This document shows, piece by piece, positions 30,901-38,468 of a stretch of DNA of 48,702 nucleotides (positions are counted from its first letter, which is position 1; every line of letters begins with the position of its first letter). Below the pieces are notes generated by a model. It had not been told where the DNA came from and searched no databases. It worked only from the letters and a program-made list of their open reading frames with translations. Origin of the DNA: an uncultured Succinivibrio sp. (GTDB lineage: Bacteria; Pseudomonadota; Gammaproteobacteria; Enterobacterales; Succinivibrionaceae); assembly GCA_900770725.1 (NCBI GenBank), contig CAAGLL010000063.1, positions 1 through 48,702 on the forward strand, given 5' to 3'. A program made the position numbers and the translations under genes.

Positions 30901-32195
30901 ACCTCCTCGCGCGAGGTCATGACGCTCTCGGTGATCTCGATGTGGAGCATGCGCCTGGGGACGTCGTGCCTTCTTAGGAGGTCCTCGATCTCCTTGAAGA
31001 TGTCGCAGTGCAGGAAGTCCATGCGCGAGAGGTTCACCGAGATCGGGATCTCGGGCAGTCCATGCCTCTCGCGCGAGGCCATCTGGGATACGGCCTGGCG
31101 GATCACGCACAGGTCGAGCTTCCAGATCTGCTGCGCCTCCTCCAAGGGGGCGATGAACTGCGCGGGCGGGAGCAGGCCGCGCGCCGGATCGTCCCAGCGG
31201 GCGAGGGCCTCGAAGCTGCACAGCTGCCCGGTGAGGCTGCGGATGATCGGCTGGTAGTAGACCTTGATCCAGCCGCGGTTTATCGCCGTGTCGATGCTGG
31301 TGGCGACGTACTCGGAGATCTCAAGGCGCCGCCCCATCTGCGGAGTGAATGAGAGGAAGAAGGTGTTGTCGTGGCGGCGGCACTCGTCGGAGGCCATCTT
31401 GGCGCGGCTGCAGGCCAGCTCGGCGCTCGTCAGATCGCTGTCCCAGGCGCACTTGCCCACGGTGGCGTCGATGCTCGAGGAGAAGCCGCGCGCGATGTCG
31501 CGCACCTCTCCGGCGCGCTCGTCGATGCCTTCGGCGGGGGCGAGCACCGCAAAGTGGTCGGCGTCGAAATGCGAGACCATGCCGTCGGGGAAGAGGCGCT
31601 TGAGCCTCTGGCCGAAGGACTTTAGGAACATGTCGCCTGAGGAGACGCCCTTGTGCAGGTTCAGAAGGCGGAAGTTCACGATGTCGATGAAGAGCACCGC
31701 TAGGCTGCCCCGGCCCTCCTTCCGGCGCTCCTCCATCGCCTGGATGAAAGCATGCAGCGAGGGCAGGCCGGTGAGCGGATCCGTCTCCTCCGAAGGCGCC
31801 TTGAGCAGGGCGTCGCCTATTTCAAGGAAGCTGCACAGGCGCACTGCTCCCGCCTTGGGATCGGCCATGTTGCGAAAGTTCATGCGCACGCGCAGCACGT
31901 TGCCCTTGGAGGTCACCACTCGGCAGTCCATGTTGCGGCTCCCGCCATCCTCGATCGGGGCTGAGAGGTACTCGGCGGCGCGGGCGCGATCGTCGGGGTG
32001 CAGGCAGTTGACGATGTTCCCAGAGCACCTGGCGCACAGCTCATTGACGCTTGAAGCCTCCATCTTCCTGAGCCAGGAGCTGTTCACGAAGAAAGGGCGG
32101 CTCTCGCCCTGCCTGAAAGCGCAAAGGGCCTCGGGAAGCGCGTTCAGGACGCGCTTGAGCTCGCCCGCGGACGACTGGTTGCTGAAATCGGACAT
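27951..32195 (-). CDS. Large PAS/GGDEF/EAL cyclic-di-GMP protein A (1414 aa)
   Basis: Start ATG 32195 with GAGAGGG upstream. Domains in order: PAS-like (about 15-120), degenerate GGDEF with FDADHF replacing GGDEF (near 209), EAL phosphodiesterase (about 300-545) with FEAL at about 327, SVNLSRMDF, IEITESVM, DDFGSGYSTL, EGVET and QGYLFGKPLP all present, two PAS-like regions (about 725-940), a second degenerate GGDEF (GTGQF near 1034), another PAS (about 1140-1250), and a C-terminal GGDEF with RKSD inhibitory-site residues and GGDEI (near 1326). Known family chemistry predicts c-di-GMP hydrolysis and probably synthesis. No membrane span, so it is a cytoplasmic sensor. Paralogue of the gene upstream; three GGDEF-like modules in one protein is unusual. 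Confidence 0.93.
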   Translation of the reverse strand: MSDFSNQSSAGELKRVLNALPEALCAFRQGESRPFFVNSSWLRKMEASSVNELCARCSGNIVNCLHPDDRARAAEYLSAPIEDGGSRNMDCRVVTSKGNVLRVRMNFRNMADPKAGAVRLCSFLEIGDALLKAPSEETDPLTGLPSLHAFIQAMEERRKEGRGSLAVLFIDIVNFRLLNLHKGVSSGDMFLKSFGQRLKRLFPDGMVSHFDADHFAVLAPAEGIDERAGEVRDIARGFSSSIDATVGKCAWDSDLTSAELACSRAKMASDECRRHDNTFFLSFTPQMGRRLEISEYVATSIDTAINRGWIKVYYQPIIRSLTGQLCSFEALARWDDPARGLLPPAQFIAPLEEAQQIWKLDLCVIRQAVSQMASRERHGLPEIPISVNLSRMDFLHCDIFKEIEDLLRRHDVPRRMLHIEITESVMTSREEVVRSAIDSFISAGYELWMDDFGSGYSTLNQLKDSKFDLLKLDMAFLRSDTPRSRAIISSIIAMDKRIGIRTLAEGVETPEQAEFLRNSGCEKLQGYLFGKPLPFEESLASCLRSGIALENPKRKSYYDALSQVDFLKGIPVLITELREGRIRVLFMNGDARRELKEIGVEGCDGAEALANAQGTALNRDLLKAAELAIRTGRIENVLCKINGRSRVFRFHVLSRCGGDSLFETNLYDSSRVEQEFQGSLASLVHLRCFYSGLYDIDLSAGTVRSCLYADDTEASPSSPLIGGDGKASEILPEILPADRKRYLVFLDPRTLAQRLAGDRNGLVRGIFRTRDEDGSFRWMSHRIVRVPSGPHSSAIYGVRPLDVGTDRDEADLLSSHAFGQRTRALDDKDLLWENLMLGSPLPLFWKDSKRRFLGASRRFLDYYGFSSQGDIIGKTDEDMRWHPGNGPYRNDEEDVLRTGEIHESVPGKCIAHGITHSILATKWPVFRNGKVDGLMGYFLDEEMVRGLTAGASAVASKLDAETGLPTVESFFDDLAHYETDNRLDGRKFGIIMVQISQFKRILASFGTEAMRAAVRACADVVRREAGPSASCSRVGTGQFAVISQCSDRRDLEAVAQRIRSGIGAIHRVGGADCSLFARASVVPPGQSEKFRSLLLASVAEHAAESSSGLSGFSMNNRLVRSLMDDIPIGCYIVRPDCTVTYWNREATKLLGYGPEEMVGRKCTELPLGCAATNSSPIPLEKCPAMLALSTGSPQTIEMFMTAKDGSDVLIRSTLVPISDGSGGTDVAALFTPLSDSRYNHTLVRAIYEVATRDRLTGLPGRKYMEVCIDEALENYRRTGHSFAVVLADIDHFHDFNEKLGREAGDAVLSQVGSLLRHNGRKSDIFCRWGGDEIVALLQIRSPGSARLAAERFLKIAGGGKATFKGHTIRFCCSVGIALPGREDTVVSIIDRADRLMFKAREAKGGERIEADPSV

Positions 32196-32217
32196 GATGG
32201 ACCCTCTCACGGCGCGC

Positions 32218-32235
32218 CCTGCCGACCTCGGCAGG
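32218..32235. repeat. Perfect palindrome upstream of protein A
   Basis: CCTGCCGA-CC-TCGGCAGG, an 8+8 perfect palindrome, stands 23 bases before the start codon of the GGDEF/EAL gene A, in the 167-base gap between the two paralogues. It could be an operator or an mRNA hairpin near the ribosome site. A second weaker inverted repeat (ATGCCAG/CTGGCAT) lies at about 32273-32296. Confidence 0.55.
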
Positions 32236-32362
32236 CTGCGCCGGCGCTATGGATGTTCACTGCTGGACAGGCGATGCCAGAGCCGGCGCCTGGCATGCAT
32301 TTCCCAAATGCTATGCCCAAGCGGCATTTTCGTCCACCCTGATGGACGACAAGCGTGCCGCG

Positions 32363-35300
32363 TCAGCCATTTTCCGGAACCTCGTCCATCTCTATCTGGC
32401 CGCTGCCGCGCCTCTGGGCCCTGAACATGCAGTGATCGGCGCGCTCGATGATCGAAACCACGGAATCTCCGTTGCGGGGCAGGGCTATGCCGATGGCGGC
32501 GCTGAAGGGGATGTCCTCGCCGCCTGACTGCGCGTGGCAGGTGCCGGCGAGCTTGATGAAGCGCTCCCCGGCCTCCCTGGCCCCCTGCGGGGTCCTGATC
32601 TGCAAGAGCCCCACGAACTCGTCATCGCCCCAGCGGCAGAACTGATCGCTCTTGCGCCCGTAGAGGCGCAGCTGCGAGCCCACGGCGCGCAGCACCGCGT
32701 CGCCCTTGGCATGCCCGTGCTGGGTGTTGAGATCATGCAGCGCGTCGATGTCGAGGAGCAGCACGGCAAAGGGGTGGCCGGTGCGCCGGTAGGACTCCAG
32801 CGCCTCGTCCAGGCACGACTCCATGAACTTGCGCCCGGGCAGCCCGGTCACCGGATCGCGCGTCGCCACCTCGTAGATCGCGCGCACCAGGGCGCGGTTG
32901 TAGCGGCGGTCGGCAAGCGGAGTGAAGAAGGCGGCGGTCTCGTTTGCCTCGCCCCCCGCGTCCCTTATGGGGACCACCGTCATGCGGGCGAGCACGTCGC
33001 TGCCGTCATGGGCCTTCATGAAGACCTCGGCTCCCTTGACGCTGCCGCTTGAGAGCGCGGCCATCACCGGGCCGTTTTGGGACGTGATCTCCGAGCCGTT
33101 TGCAAAGGTGCACTCAAGCGGCGCGCTGCCAAGCGTGCGGCCGGTGAGCTCCAAGGGATCGTATCCGAGCATGCGCCCGGCCTCGCGGTTGCAAAAGCGC
33201 ACTGCCAATGCAGGCCCCAGCACGCAGCAGCCTATGGGGATCTCGTCTAAAAGCGCGTGCACGACGCGGCTGCCTGAAAGCGAGCCTGAGCATGACGGAT
33301 CGTCCGCCACCTCGGTGACCAGTCCAAAAAGCCTGCCGCGGAACCCAGATGCCCTTGAAGGCTCGATCACGGTCATCCTTGCAAAGAGCGTGCAGCTGGC
33401 CCCGCCGGCGCTGCGGATGGCGCCGATCCCTTTCCTGATCCTGCTGGCAACCGCTAAGAGCGCGCCCTTTGAGGCGCACTCGGTGATCACCGCGAACTGG
33501 CTGGGGCCGACGCGCGTGCACGAGGCTGCCGATCCGGCCTCGCGCCTTATCACGCCGGCGCTCTCCTTGAGGGCCGAGAGCATCGCGGGGCGGCCGTAGT
33601 TTGACAGCAGCCTGCCGAACTCGGGAACGCTGGCGAGGATGATCCCGAACTGCCGGCCGCTGACGCGGTTGTCAGCCTCGAAGCGCGCTAGATCGTCTAG
33701 GAAGGTGTCGACGGTCGCAAAGCCGGTGTCCGGGTCGATGCGCGCGCCGCAGGCGTTTTTTGAAAAGCGCGAGAGCATCTGCTCGTCGAGGAAGTAGCCC
33801 ATGAGCCCTGCCACCTCGCCGTTGCGGTAGAGCGGCCACTTCGTGGAGACGATGTTGTGCGAGACGTTCCTGCAGATGCACTTGCCGGGGACGCCTTCGT
33901 GGGTCTCGCCGGTCTTCAAGATGTCCTCCTCGTCGTTGCAGTAGGGCTCGTTGAAGGGATGCCAGCGCATGTCCTCGTCGGTCTTGCCTACGATCTCGCT
34001 TTGCGAGCTGAAGCCGTAGTAGTCGAGGAAGCGCCTGGAGGCGCCGAGGAAGCGCCGATCCTTGTCCTTCCAGAAGACGGGCAGGGGGCTTGAGAGCAGC
34101 AGGTTCTCCCAGAGCATGCCGCCGTCCATCCCGCCGGGCGAGGGCGAGGTGAGCTTGCCGTAGGCGTCCGAGCGCAGAAGCTCCACCTCGTCAATGTCGG
34201 TGCCGACGTCCATCACGCGCACGGCGTAGAGGGCCTGGGTGCTCACGGTGTTGGGCATGCGCAGCATGCGGTGGGACATCCAGACGAAGCGCCCCTCGGA
34301 GTCCTTGGTGCGGAAGATCCCGCGCAGCACGCCCTGGTAGGCGTGGTCGAGGCGCTCTACAAGGGTGTTCGGGTCGATGAAGCGCGCGTAGCGCAGGCGG
34401 TCTGCCGGGAAGATCTCAGGCAGCATGCCCGCCAGCGCGCCGCCGCTGCCCAGGATTGGCTCGCCCGGCACGTCCTCGGAGATGTCGCCGCGCTGGCAGT
34501 CCTTCACGGTCATCTCGCGCAGATCGATGGTGTAGATGTCCGTGTAGAGGTAGCGCAGGTTCATGATGGCCGAGACATTGCCCTGGTAGCCTATCTGCGC
34601 GCAGTCGAAGACGGTGGCCTCGAAGAGCGAGTCCTCGCCGCAGCGGGCGAGGAGGCGGTAGCGGATCAGGCGCTCAAGCCCGTTGAAGGTCGCGAGCACC
34701 TCGCCGCTGCGCTTCGTGCGCACCGCGAGATCCGCGGCCTTGAGCAGATCGTGGTTGACCGGGTTGCGGCGGGCGTTCACCGCAGCCTCGATGTCCTGGG
34801 CCGAGTTGAGCCCGTCCTGCCTCGACTGGTTGATGAAGGGGCGGTTCATGAAGAGGATGTGGAACTTCCCATCCTTGAGCTCGACCACGCCGAGCGCCGA
34901 GCTTGACATGAAGTCCACCTTGCCCAGGGAGTCGTAGTAGGGGCGGCGCCTGGCCCCCTCGATGCTGATCCCCTTGCGGATGCAGGAGACCAGGGACTCC
35001 TCGAAGGGCATGGGCTTGCCGAAGAAGTAGCCCTGCATCTTCTCGCAGCCGGCGTTCCTCAGGAACTCGGCCTGCTCGGCAGTCTCAACGCCTTCTGCGA
35101 GCGTGCGGTTGCCGATGCGCTTGTCCATCGCGATCACCGAGGTGATGATGGAGCGCGAGCGCGGCGAGTCGCTGCGCAGGAAGGCCATGTCCATCTTCAG
35201 GACGTCGAACGAGCAGTCCTTGAGCATGTTCAGCGTCGAGTAGCCGCTGCCGAAGTCGTCCATCCACAGCTCGTAGCCTGCGGCCTTGAAGGCGTCGATG

Positions 35301-36619
35301 GCCTTGAGCACCGCGTCCTCGCGGGAGGTCATCGTGCTCTCGGTGATCTCGATGTGGAGCATCCTCCTGGGGATGTCGAGCTCGGCCACCAGCGACTCCA
35401 CCTCCTTGAAGATGTCGCAGTAGAGGAAGTCCATGCGCGAAAGGTTCACCGAGATTGGGATCTCGGGCAGGCCCTGCTTCTCGCGCAGCGCGATGTTCGA
35501 GGCGACCTGGCGGATCACGCACAGGTCGAGCTTCCAGATCATCTGCGCGTCCTCAAGCGGCTTTATGAAGTCGATGGGCGGGAGCAGGCCGCGGGCGGGA
35601 TCGTCCCAGCGCGAGAGCGCCTCCATGCTGCACAGCTGGCCTGTGATCGAGCGGATGATCGGCTGGTAGAAGACCTTGATCCAGCCGCGGGCGATGGCCT
35701 CGTCGATGCTGGACACAACGTACTCGGAGATCTCAAGGCGCTTGCCCATCTCGGGCGTGAAGACCGAGAAGTAGGTGTTCTCGTAGCGGCGGTTGTCGTC
35801 GGAGGCCACCTTGGCGCGGGTGCAGGCGGCCTCGGCGGTGGTGAAGGGATCGTCCCAGAGGCAGGCGCCGATGCTCGCGTCGATGGAGCCCGGGGAGAAC
35901 TTGCGGATGATCGCGCGCACCTGCGCGGCGCGCTCGCCCAGGCGGTCGGAGGGGGCGAGCACCGCGAAGTGGTCGGCGTCGAAGCGCGCGACTATGCCGT
36001 CGGTGAAGCAGTCCTGGAGGCTGCGCGAGAGCGAGCAGAGGAAGTCGTCGCCCGAGGCGACGCCGTAGCGCAGGTTCACCGAGCGGAAGTTCACGATGTC
36101 GATGTAGAGCACCGCCAGCCCCTTGGGCTGGTCGGCGCGCCGCTCGTCCATCGCCTCGAAGAACGAGTGCATCGAGAGCAGGCCGGTGAGCGGATCGGTC
36201 TCGGCGTCGGGTTTGAGCGGCAGCACGCGGCAGAGGTTGAGCCAAAAGTTCACCGAGAGGATCGAGCCGTCGGGGGCTTTCATCGAGCGCGTGAGCACGC
36301 GCGCCAGGCGGATGTTGCCCTTGGCGGTGATGATGCGGCAGTCGAAGCTCGACGGGGCATCGGGATCCTGGGATGCATGCGAGCATGCCTTGTCGACGCG
36401 CGCGCGGTCATCCGGATGAATGTATTTCCAGAAATCGCCGCCGCATTTCTCGTAAAGCTCCTGCTCGTCCCGGACCTCCATGTTGTGGATGAAGGCGCTG
36501 TTGACAAAGACAGGCCGGTCGTCCCGGGTTCCGGGCTGGTAGGCGAACACCGCGCCGGGCATGGCGTTCAGGATGTCTTTTAGTGAGCTTCTCGCAGCAT
36601 CAGAACTTGAAACGGCCAT
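32363..36619 (-). CDS. Large PAS/GGDEF/EAL cyclic-di-GMP protein B (1418 aa)
   Basis: Start ATG 36619 after GGGAGTGCTGCT. It has the same architecture as protein A and is similar throughout: PAS (about 12-130), degenerate GGDEF with FDADHF (about 212), EAL (about 305-550) with MEAL at about 330 and intact SVNLSRMDF, IEITESTM, DDFGSGYSTL and EGVET, middle PAS-like regions, a second degenerate GGDEF (GPSQF, about 1036), PAS, and a terminal GGDEF. The terminal signature is GDDEF (near 1329), with Asp in place of the second Gly, while RKSD is kept. The EAL is therefore likely active, but cyclase activity is doubtful. Upstream neighbour of A on the same strand, 167 bases apart, probably a tandem duplication. 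Confidence 0.93.
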   Translation of the reverse strand: MAVSSSDAARSSLKDILNAMPGAVFAYQPGTRDDRPVFVNSAFIHNMEVRDEQELYEKCGGDFWKYIHPDDRARVDKACSHASQDPDAPSSFDCRIITAKGNIRLARVLTRSMKAPDGSILSVNFWLNLCRVLPLKPDAETDPLTGLLSMHSFFEAMDERRADQPKGLAVLYIDIVNFRSVNLRYGVASGDDFLCSLSRSLQDCFTDGIVARFDADHFAVLAPSDRLGERAAQVRAIIRKFSPGSIDASIGACLWDDPFTTAEAACTRAKVASDDNRRYENTYFSVFTPEMGKRLEISEYVVSSIDEAIARGWIKVFYQPIIRSITGQLCSMEALSRWDDPARGLLPPIDFIKPLEDAQMIWKLDLCVIRQVASNIALREKQGLPEIPISVNLSRMDFLYCDIFKEVESLVAELDIPRRMLHIEITESTMTSREDAVLKAIDAFKAAGYELWMDDFGSGYSTLNMLKDCSFDVLKMDMAFLRSDSPRSRSIITSVIAMDKRIGNRTLAEGVETAEQAEFLRNAGCEKMQGYFFGKPMPFEESLVSCIRKGISIEGARRRPYYDSLGKVDFMSSSALGVVELKDGKFHILFMNRPFINQSRQDGLNSAQDIEAAVNARRNPVNHDLLKAADLAVRTKRSGEVLATFNGLERLIRYRLLARCGEDSLFEATVFDCAQIGYQGNVSAIMNLRYLYTDIYTIDLREMTVKDCQRGDISEDVPGEPILGSGGALAGMLPEIFPADRLRYARFIDPNTLVERLDHAYQGVLRGIFRTKDSEGRFVWMSHRMLRMPNTVSTQALYAVRVMDVGTDIDEVELLRSDAYGKLTSPSPGGMDGGMLWENLLLSSPLPVFWKDKDRRFLGASRRFLDYYGFSSQSEIVGKTDEDMRWHPFNEPYCNDEEDILKTGETHEGVPGKCICRNVSHNIVSTKWPLYRNGEVAGLMGYFLDEQMLSRFSKNACGARIDPDTGFATVDTFLDDLARFEADNRVSGRQFGIILASVPEFGRLLSNYGRPAMLSALKESAGVIRREAGSAASCTRVGPSQFAVITECASKGALLAVASRIRKGIGAIRSAGGASCTLFARMTVIEPSRASGFRGRLFGLVTEVADDPSCSGSLSGSRVVHALLDEIPIGCCVLGPALAVRFCNREAGRMLGYDPLELTGRTLGSAPLECTFANGSEITSQNGPVMAALSSGSVKGAEVFMKAHDGSDVLARMTVVPIRDAGGEANETAAFFTPLADRRYNRALVRAIYEVATRDPVTGLPGRKFMESCLDEALESYRRTGHPFAVLLLDIDALHDLNTQHGHAKGDAVLRAVGSQLRLYGRKSDQFCRWGDDEFVGLLQIRTPQGAREAGERFIKLAGTCHAQSGGEDIPFSAAIGIALPRNGDSVVSIIERADHCMFRAQRRGSGQIEMDEVPENG

Positions 36620-36969
36620 AGCAGCACTCCCACAGCGCAAGTCCCGCGCATCCAACCCCTTGAATGCCAGAATGCGGGGCAAAAGCGCACTTCATTACAC
36701 AAATATAGGAAAAACCCGGGGCGGTTGCGTCAGGATTTTGCAAAAAGCAGCGCCTGAATGATCCAGATCACACTGCGGCATCTAAATGTCTGACAAGTTG
36801 AAAAATTAAAATGCGTTAAGAATTAGCAACCTGCATGCAAAACGCGTCCAGCAGAACAGACAGTTTGACAAGGCACTGGAATGCCGTGTGCGCGCATACG
36901 TTTGAGTTATTTTAGCGCTGCCGCACTGCTTTGAACTCGATTCAAGAGCCAGAGGGCCAGGAGCGCCCC
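36620..36969. promoter_or_regulatory. Upstream region of GGDEF/EAL gene B
   Basis: About 350 bases, AT-richer than the surroundings, between gene B and the GGDEF remnant. On the - strand a TATATT near 36700-36706 could serve as -10 for gene B, but no good -35 lies 17 bases before it. A TTGACA on the + strand (about 36865) lacks a matching -10. I see no gene or RNA here. Confidence 0.3.
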
Positions 36970-37320
36970 TCAGGATCCATCGTCGACCTCCGCCTGGCCC
37001 TTGCCGCGCTGCTTGGCCGCGTACATGAGCCGGTCGGCGCGCTCGATGATCGCAGAGGCGTCGTCGCCCCTCCTCAGCTCATCGCAGGCCTTCCTGATGC
37101 GCCTGCGGTCGTCCGGGTGCATGAGGCTTTCGATGCCGCCGCCAGCCTTGGACTAGAGCTCGGACTTTCTGCCGGCATCCCTCTTCGAGATCAGCTCTTG
37201 GTTGAAGAAGATCGGGGTGCCGCCGCCCTTGCCGAGCTTGAAGGCGATCACCGCGCCTTAGAGGGCATCGAGCACCTCCCTTATGGCCTTGCTTGTTGTT
37301 GTTTTTGTTCTGCCAGCCAT
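36970..37320 (-). pseudogene. Internally deleted remnant of a third PAS/GGDEF/EAL paralogue
   Basis: A single reading frame of 117 codons from ATG 37320 to TGA 36970 carries two in-frame stops (TAA at 37258-37260 and TAG at 37153-37155). The first part matches the N-terminal PAS of proteins A and B (IREVLDAL-stop-GAVIAFKL, then PIFFNQELIS and IESLMHPDDRRRIRKACDEL; compare IHPDDRARVDKACSHA in B). It then runs without a break into the last residues of a C-terminal GGDEF domain (GDDASAIIERADRLMYAAKQ; compare DSVVSIIERADHCMFRA in B). About 1300 codons, including all EAL and most GGDEF sequence, are missing. Non-functional as a signalling enzyme. Confidence 0.88.
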
Positions 37321-37681
37321 CGGTGGTCCTTCGGCGCCCCGCCATCCCTGCGTCAAGCGGGGATCAAGGCTTTCAAGGATGTGCCAGATGGCAGGGCGCC
37401 GCAATTGCCTTCGAGCATCTTAGGAAAAAACAAGCTGGTAAGCCAATGATTTTTAAAAAATCCTCCTTTTGCAGGGATCGGGATCACTTTGTGGTGCAAA
37501 GCGTCCAAGCCATTGGACGCAAAAGGCTTTTCTTCACGCGAACTGAACATGGCGCGGCTTCGCAGCATCTGGATCCCTGGCATCGTGAATGATGCGGAGG
37601 GTGTGCGGGGCGAGCTCTTGTGGAAGGGTGCAGGGGAGGAGGGAATGGGAAAGGGCGGGGGGAGGACCGGAATGGGGGATG
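37321..37681. other. Intergenic region upstream of the GGDEF remnant
   Basis: About 360 bases without a supportable gene. A hairpin GCGTCCAA-GCCA-TTGGACGC (37501-37520) is present, and a G/A-rich low-complexity stretch follows (about 37590-37680). Confidence 0.4.
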
Positions 37682-37712
37682 AAAAAAGCCGATCCCCAGG
37701 GGGGGGACCGGC
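37682..37712 (-). terminator. Rho-independent terminator of the flavoredoxin gene
   Basis: On the - strand GCCGGTCCCC/GGGGATCGGC pairs over 10 bp (one G-U) with a 5-base C-rich loop, followed by six T. It starts 36 bases after the stop codon at 37748. Confidence 0.85.
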
Positions 37713-37747
37713 ATTGAGGATGGCGCGAAGCGCCATGGTTTCAGGCC

Positions 37748-38302
37748 TTATTCCTTGACTATCTTGCCGTCGGCGTAGAACTCGGACTCGTTGATGTAGT
37801 GGAGCATGTGGCGGTAGCCCTCGCCGAAGCTTGAGGTCTTCTCATCCCAGAGGTCCGCGCGGGCGTAGACGCCCACGGCCTTGCCGATGGCCACGCCGGT
37901 CTTCTTGAAGACATCGGGATCCTGGAGCTCGCACTCGATGTAGGCAAGCTCGCCTGGGATCACCGGGATCTTCAGGGTGCGGGAGGGCTCGGAGGCGATC
38001 CCCGCCCACTTGAACTTGTCGCCGGTGTCGCGGCCGTGGGCCGAGCCCACCTTGTAGACCGCCTTGACCTGCTCGATGGAGGGCACGCTGACCACGAACC
38101 TGCCGGTCTCGATGATGTTCTTGGTGGTGGTGTGGCCAAGATCGAGCACCAGCAGGAGCTGGTCGCTGTCGTACGCGGTGTTCCAGGCCGCCGACATCAC
38201 GTCGGGCACGCCGTCCTTGGAGAGGGTGGAAACGTTGACGAGCTGGCCGCCGCCCACGATGCGGTTGGTGGCCCTCGGGGTCAGGTCGATGTAGTTAGCC
38301 AT
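37748..38302 (-). CDS. Flavin reductase/flavoredoxin family protein
   Basis: 184 aa from ATG 38302, with AAAGGAG seven bases upstream; the longer frame to 38380 has no ribosome site. A flavin reductase-like domain spans the whole protein: VNVSTLSKDGVPDVMSAAWN and DQLLLVLDLGHTTTKNII fit FMN binding, followed by the GRFVVSVPS strand and KWAGIASEPS. Members bind FMN and pass electrons between NAD(P)H or other donors and acceptors in the cytoplasm, often in anaerobes. The specific partner cannot be told from the sequence. Divergently transcribed from the GT-C gene; ends at a strong terminator. Confidence 0.85.
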   Translation of the reverse strand: MANYIDLTPRATNRIVGGGQLVNVSTLSKDGVPDVMSAAWNTAYDSDQLLLVLDLGHTTTKNIIETGRFVVSVPSIEQVKAVYKVGSAHGRDTGDKFKWAGIASEPSRTLKIPVIPGELAYIECELQDPDVFKKTGVAIGKAVGVYARADLWDEKTSSFGEGYRHMLHYINESEFYADGKIVKE

Positions 38303-38415
38303 GAGAGAACTCCTTTGAATATCTGCACATATTGTATTACCCAAAACTATGCAATAAATGGCAATTGATAAAATTTGCATGAAACGGCTGCAAAACCGCG
38401 CAATAGCGCCTCTTG

Positions 38416-38421
38416 TATAAT
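38416..38421 (+). promoter_or_regulatory. Probable -10 element of the GT-C gene
   Basis: A perfect TATAAT lies 47 bases before the start codon. The -35 region (38393-38398) is poor, so an activator may be needed. The transcript leader contains a CCGCGCC/GGCGCGG hairpin (about 38435-38450) before GGAGG. Confidence 0.5.
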
Positions 38422-38468
38422 GGCGCCGTTGCCGCCGCGCCAGGCGCGGCGCCTATGGAGGCTTTCTC

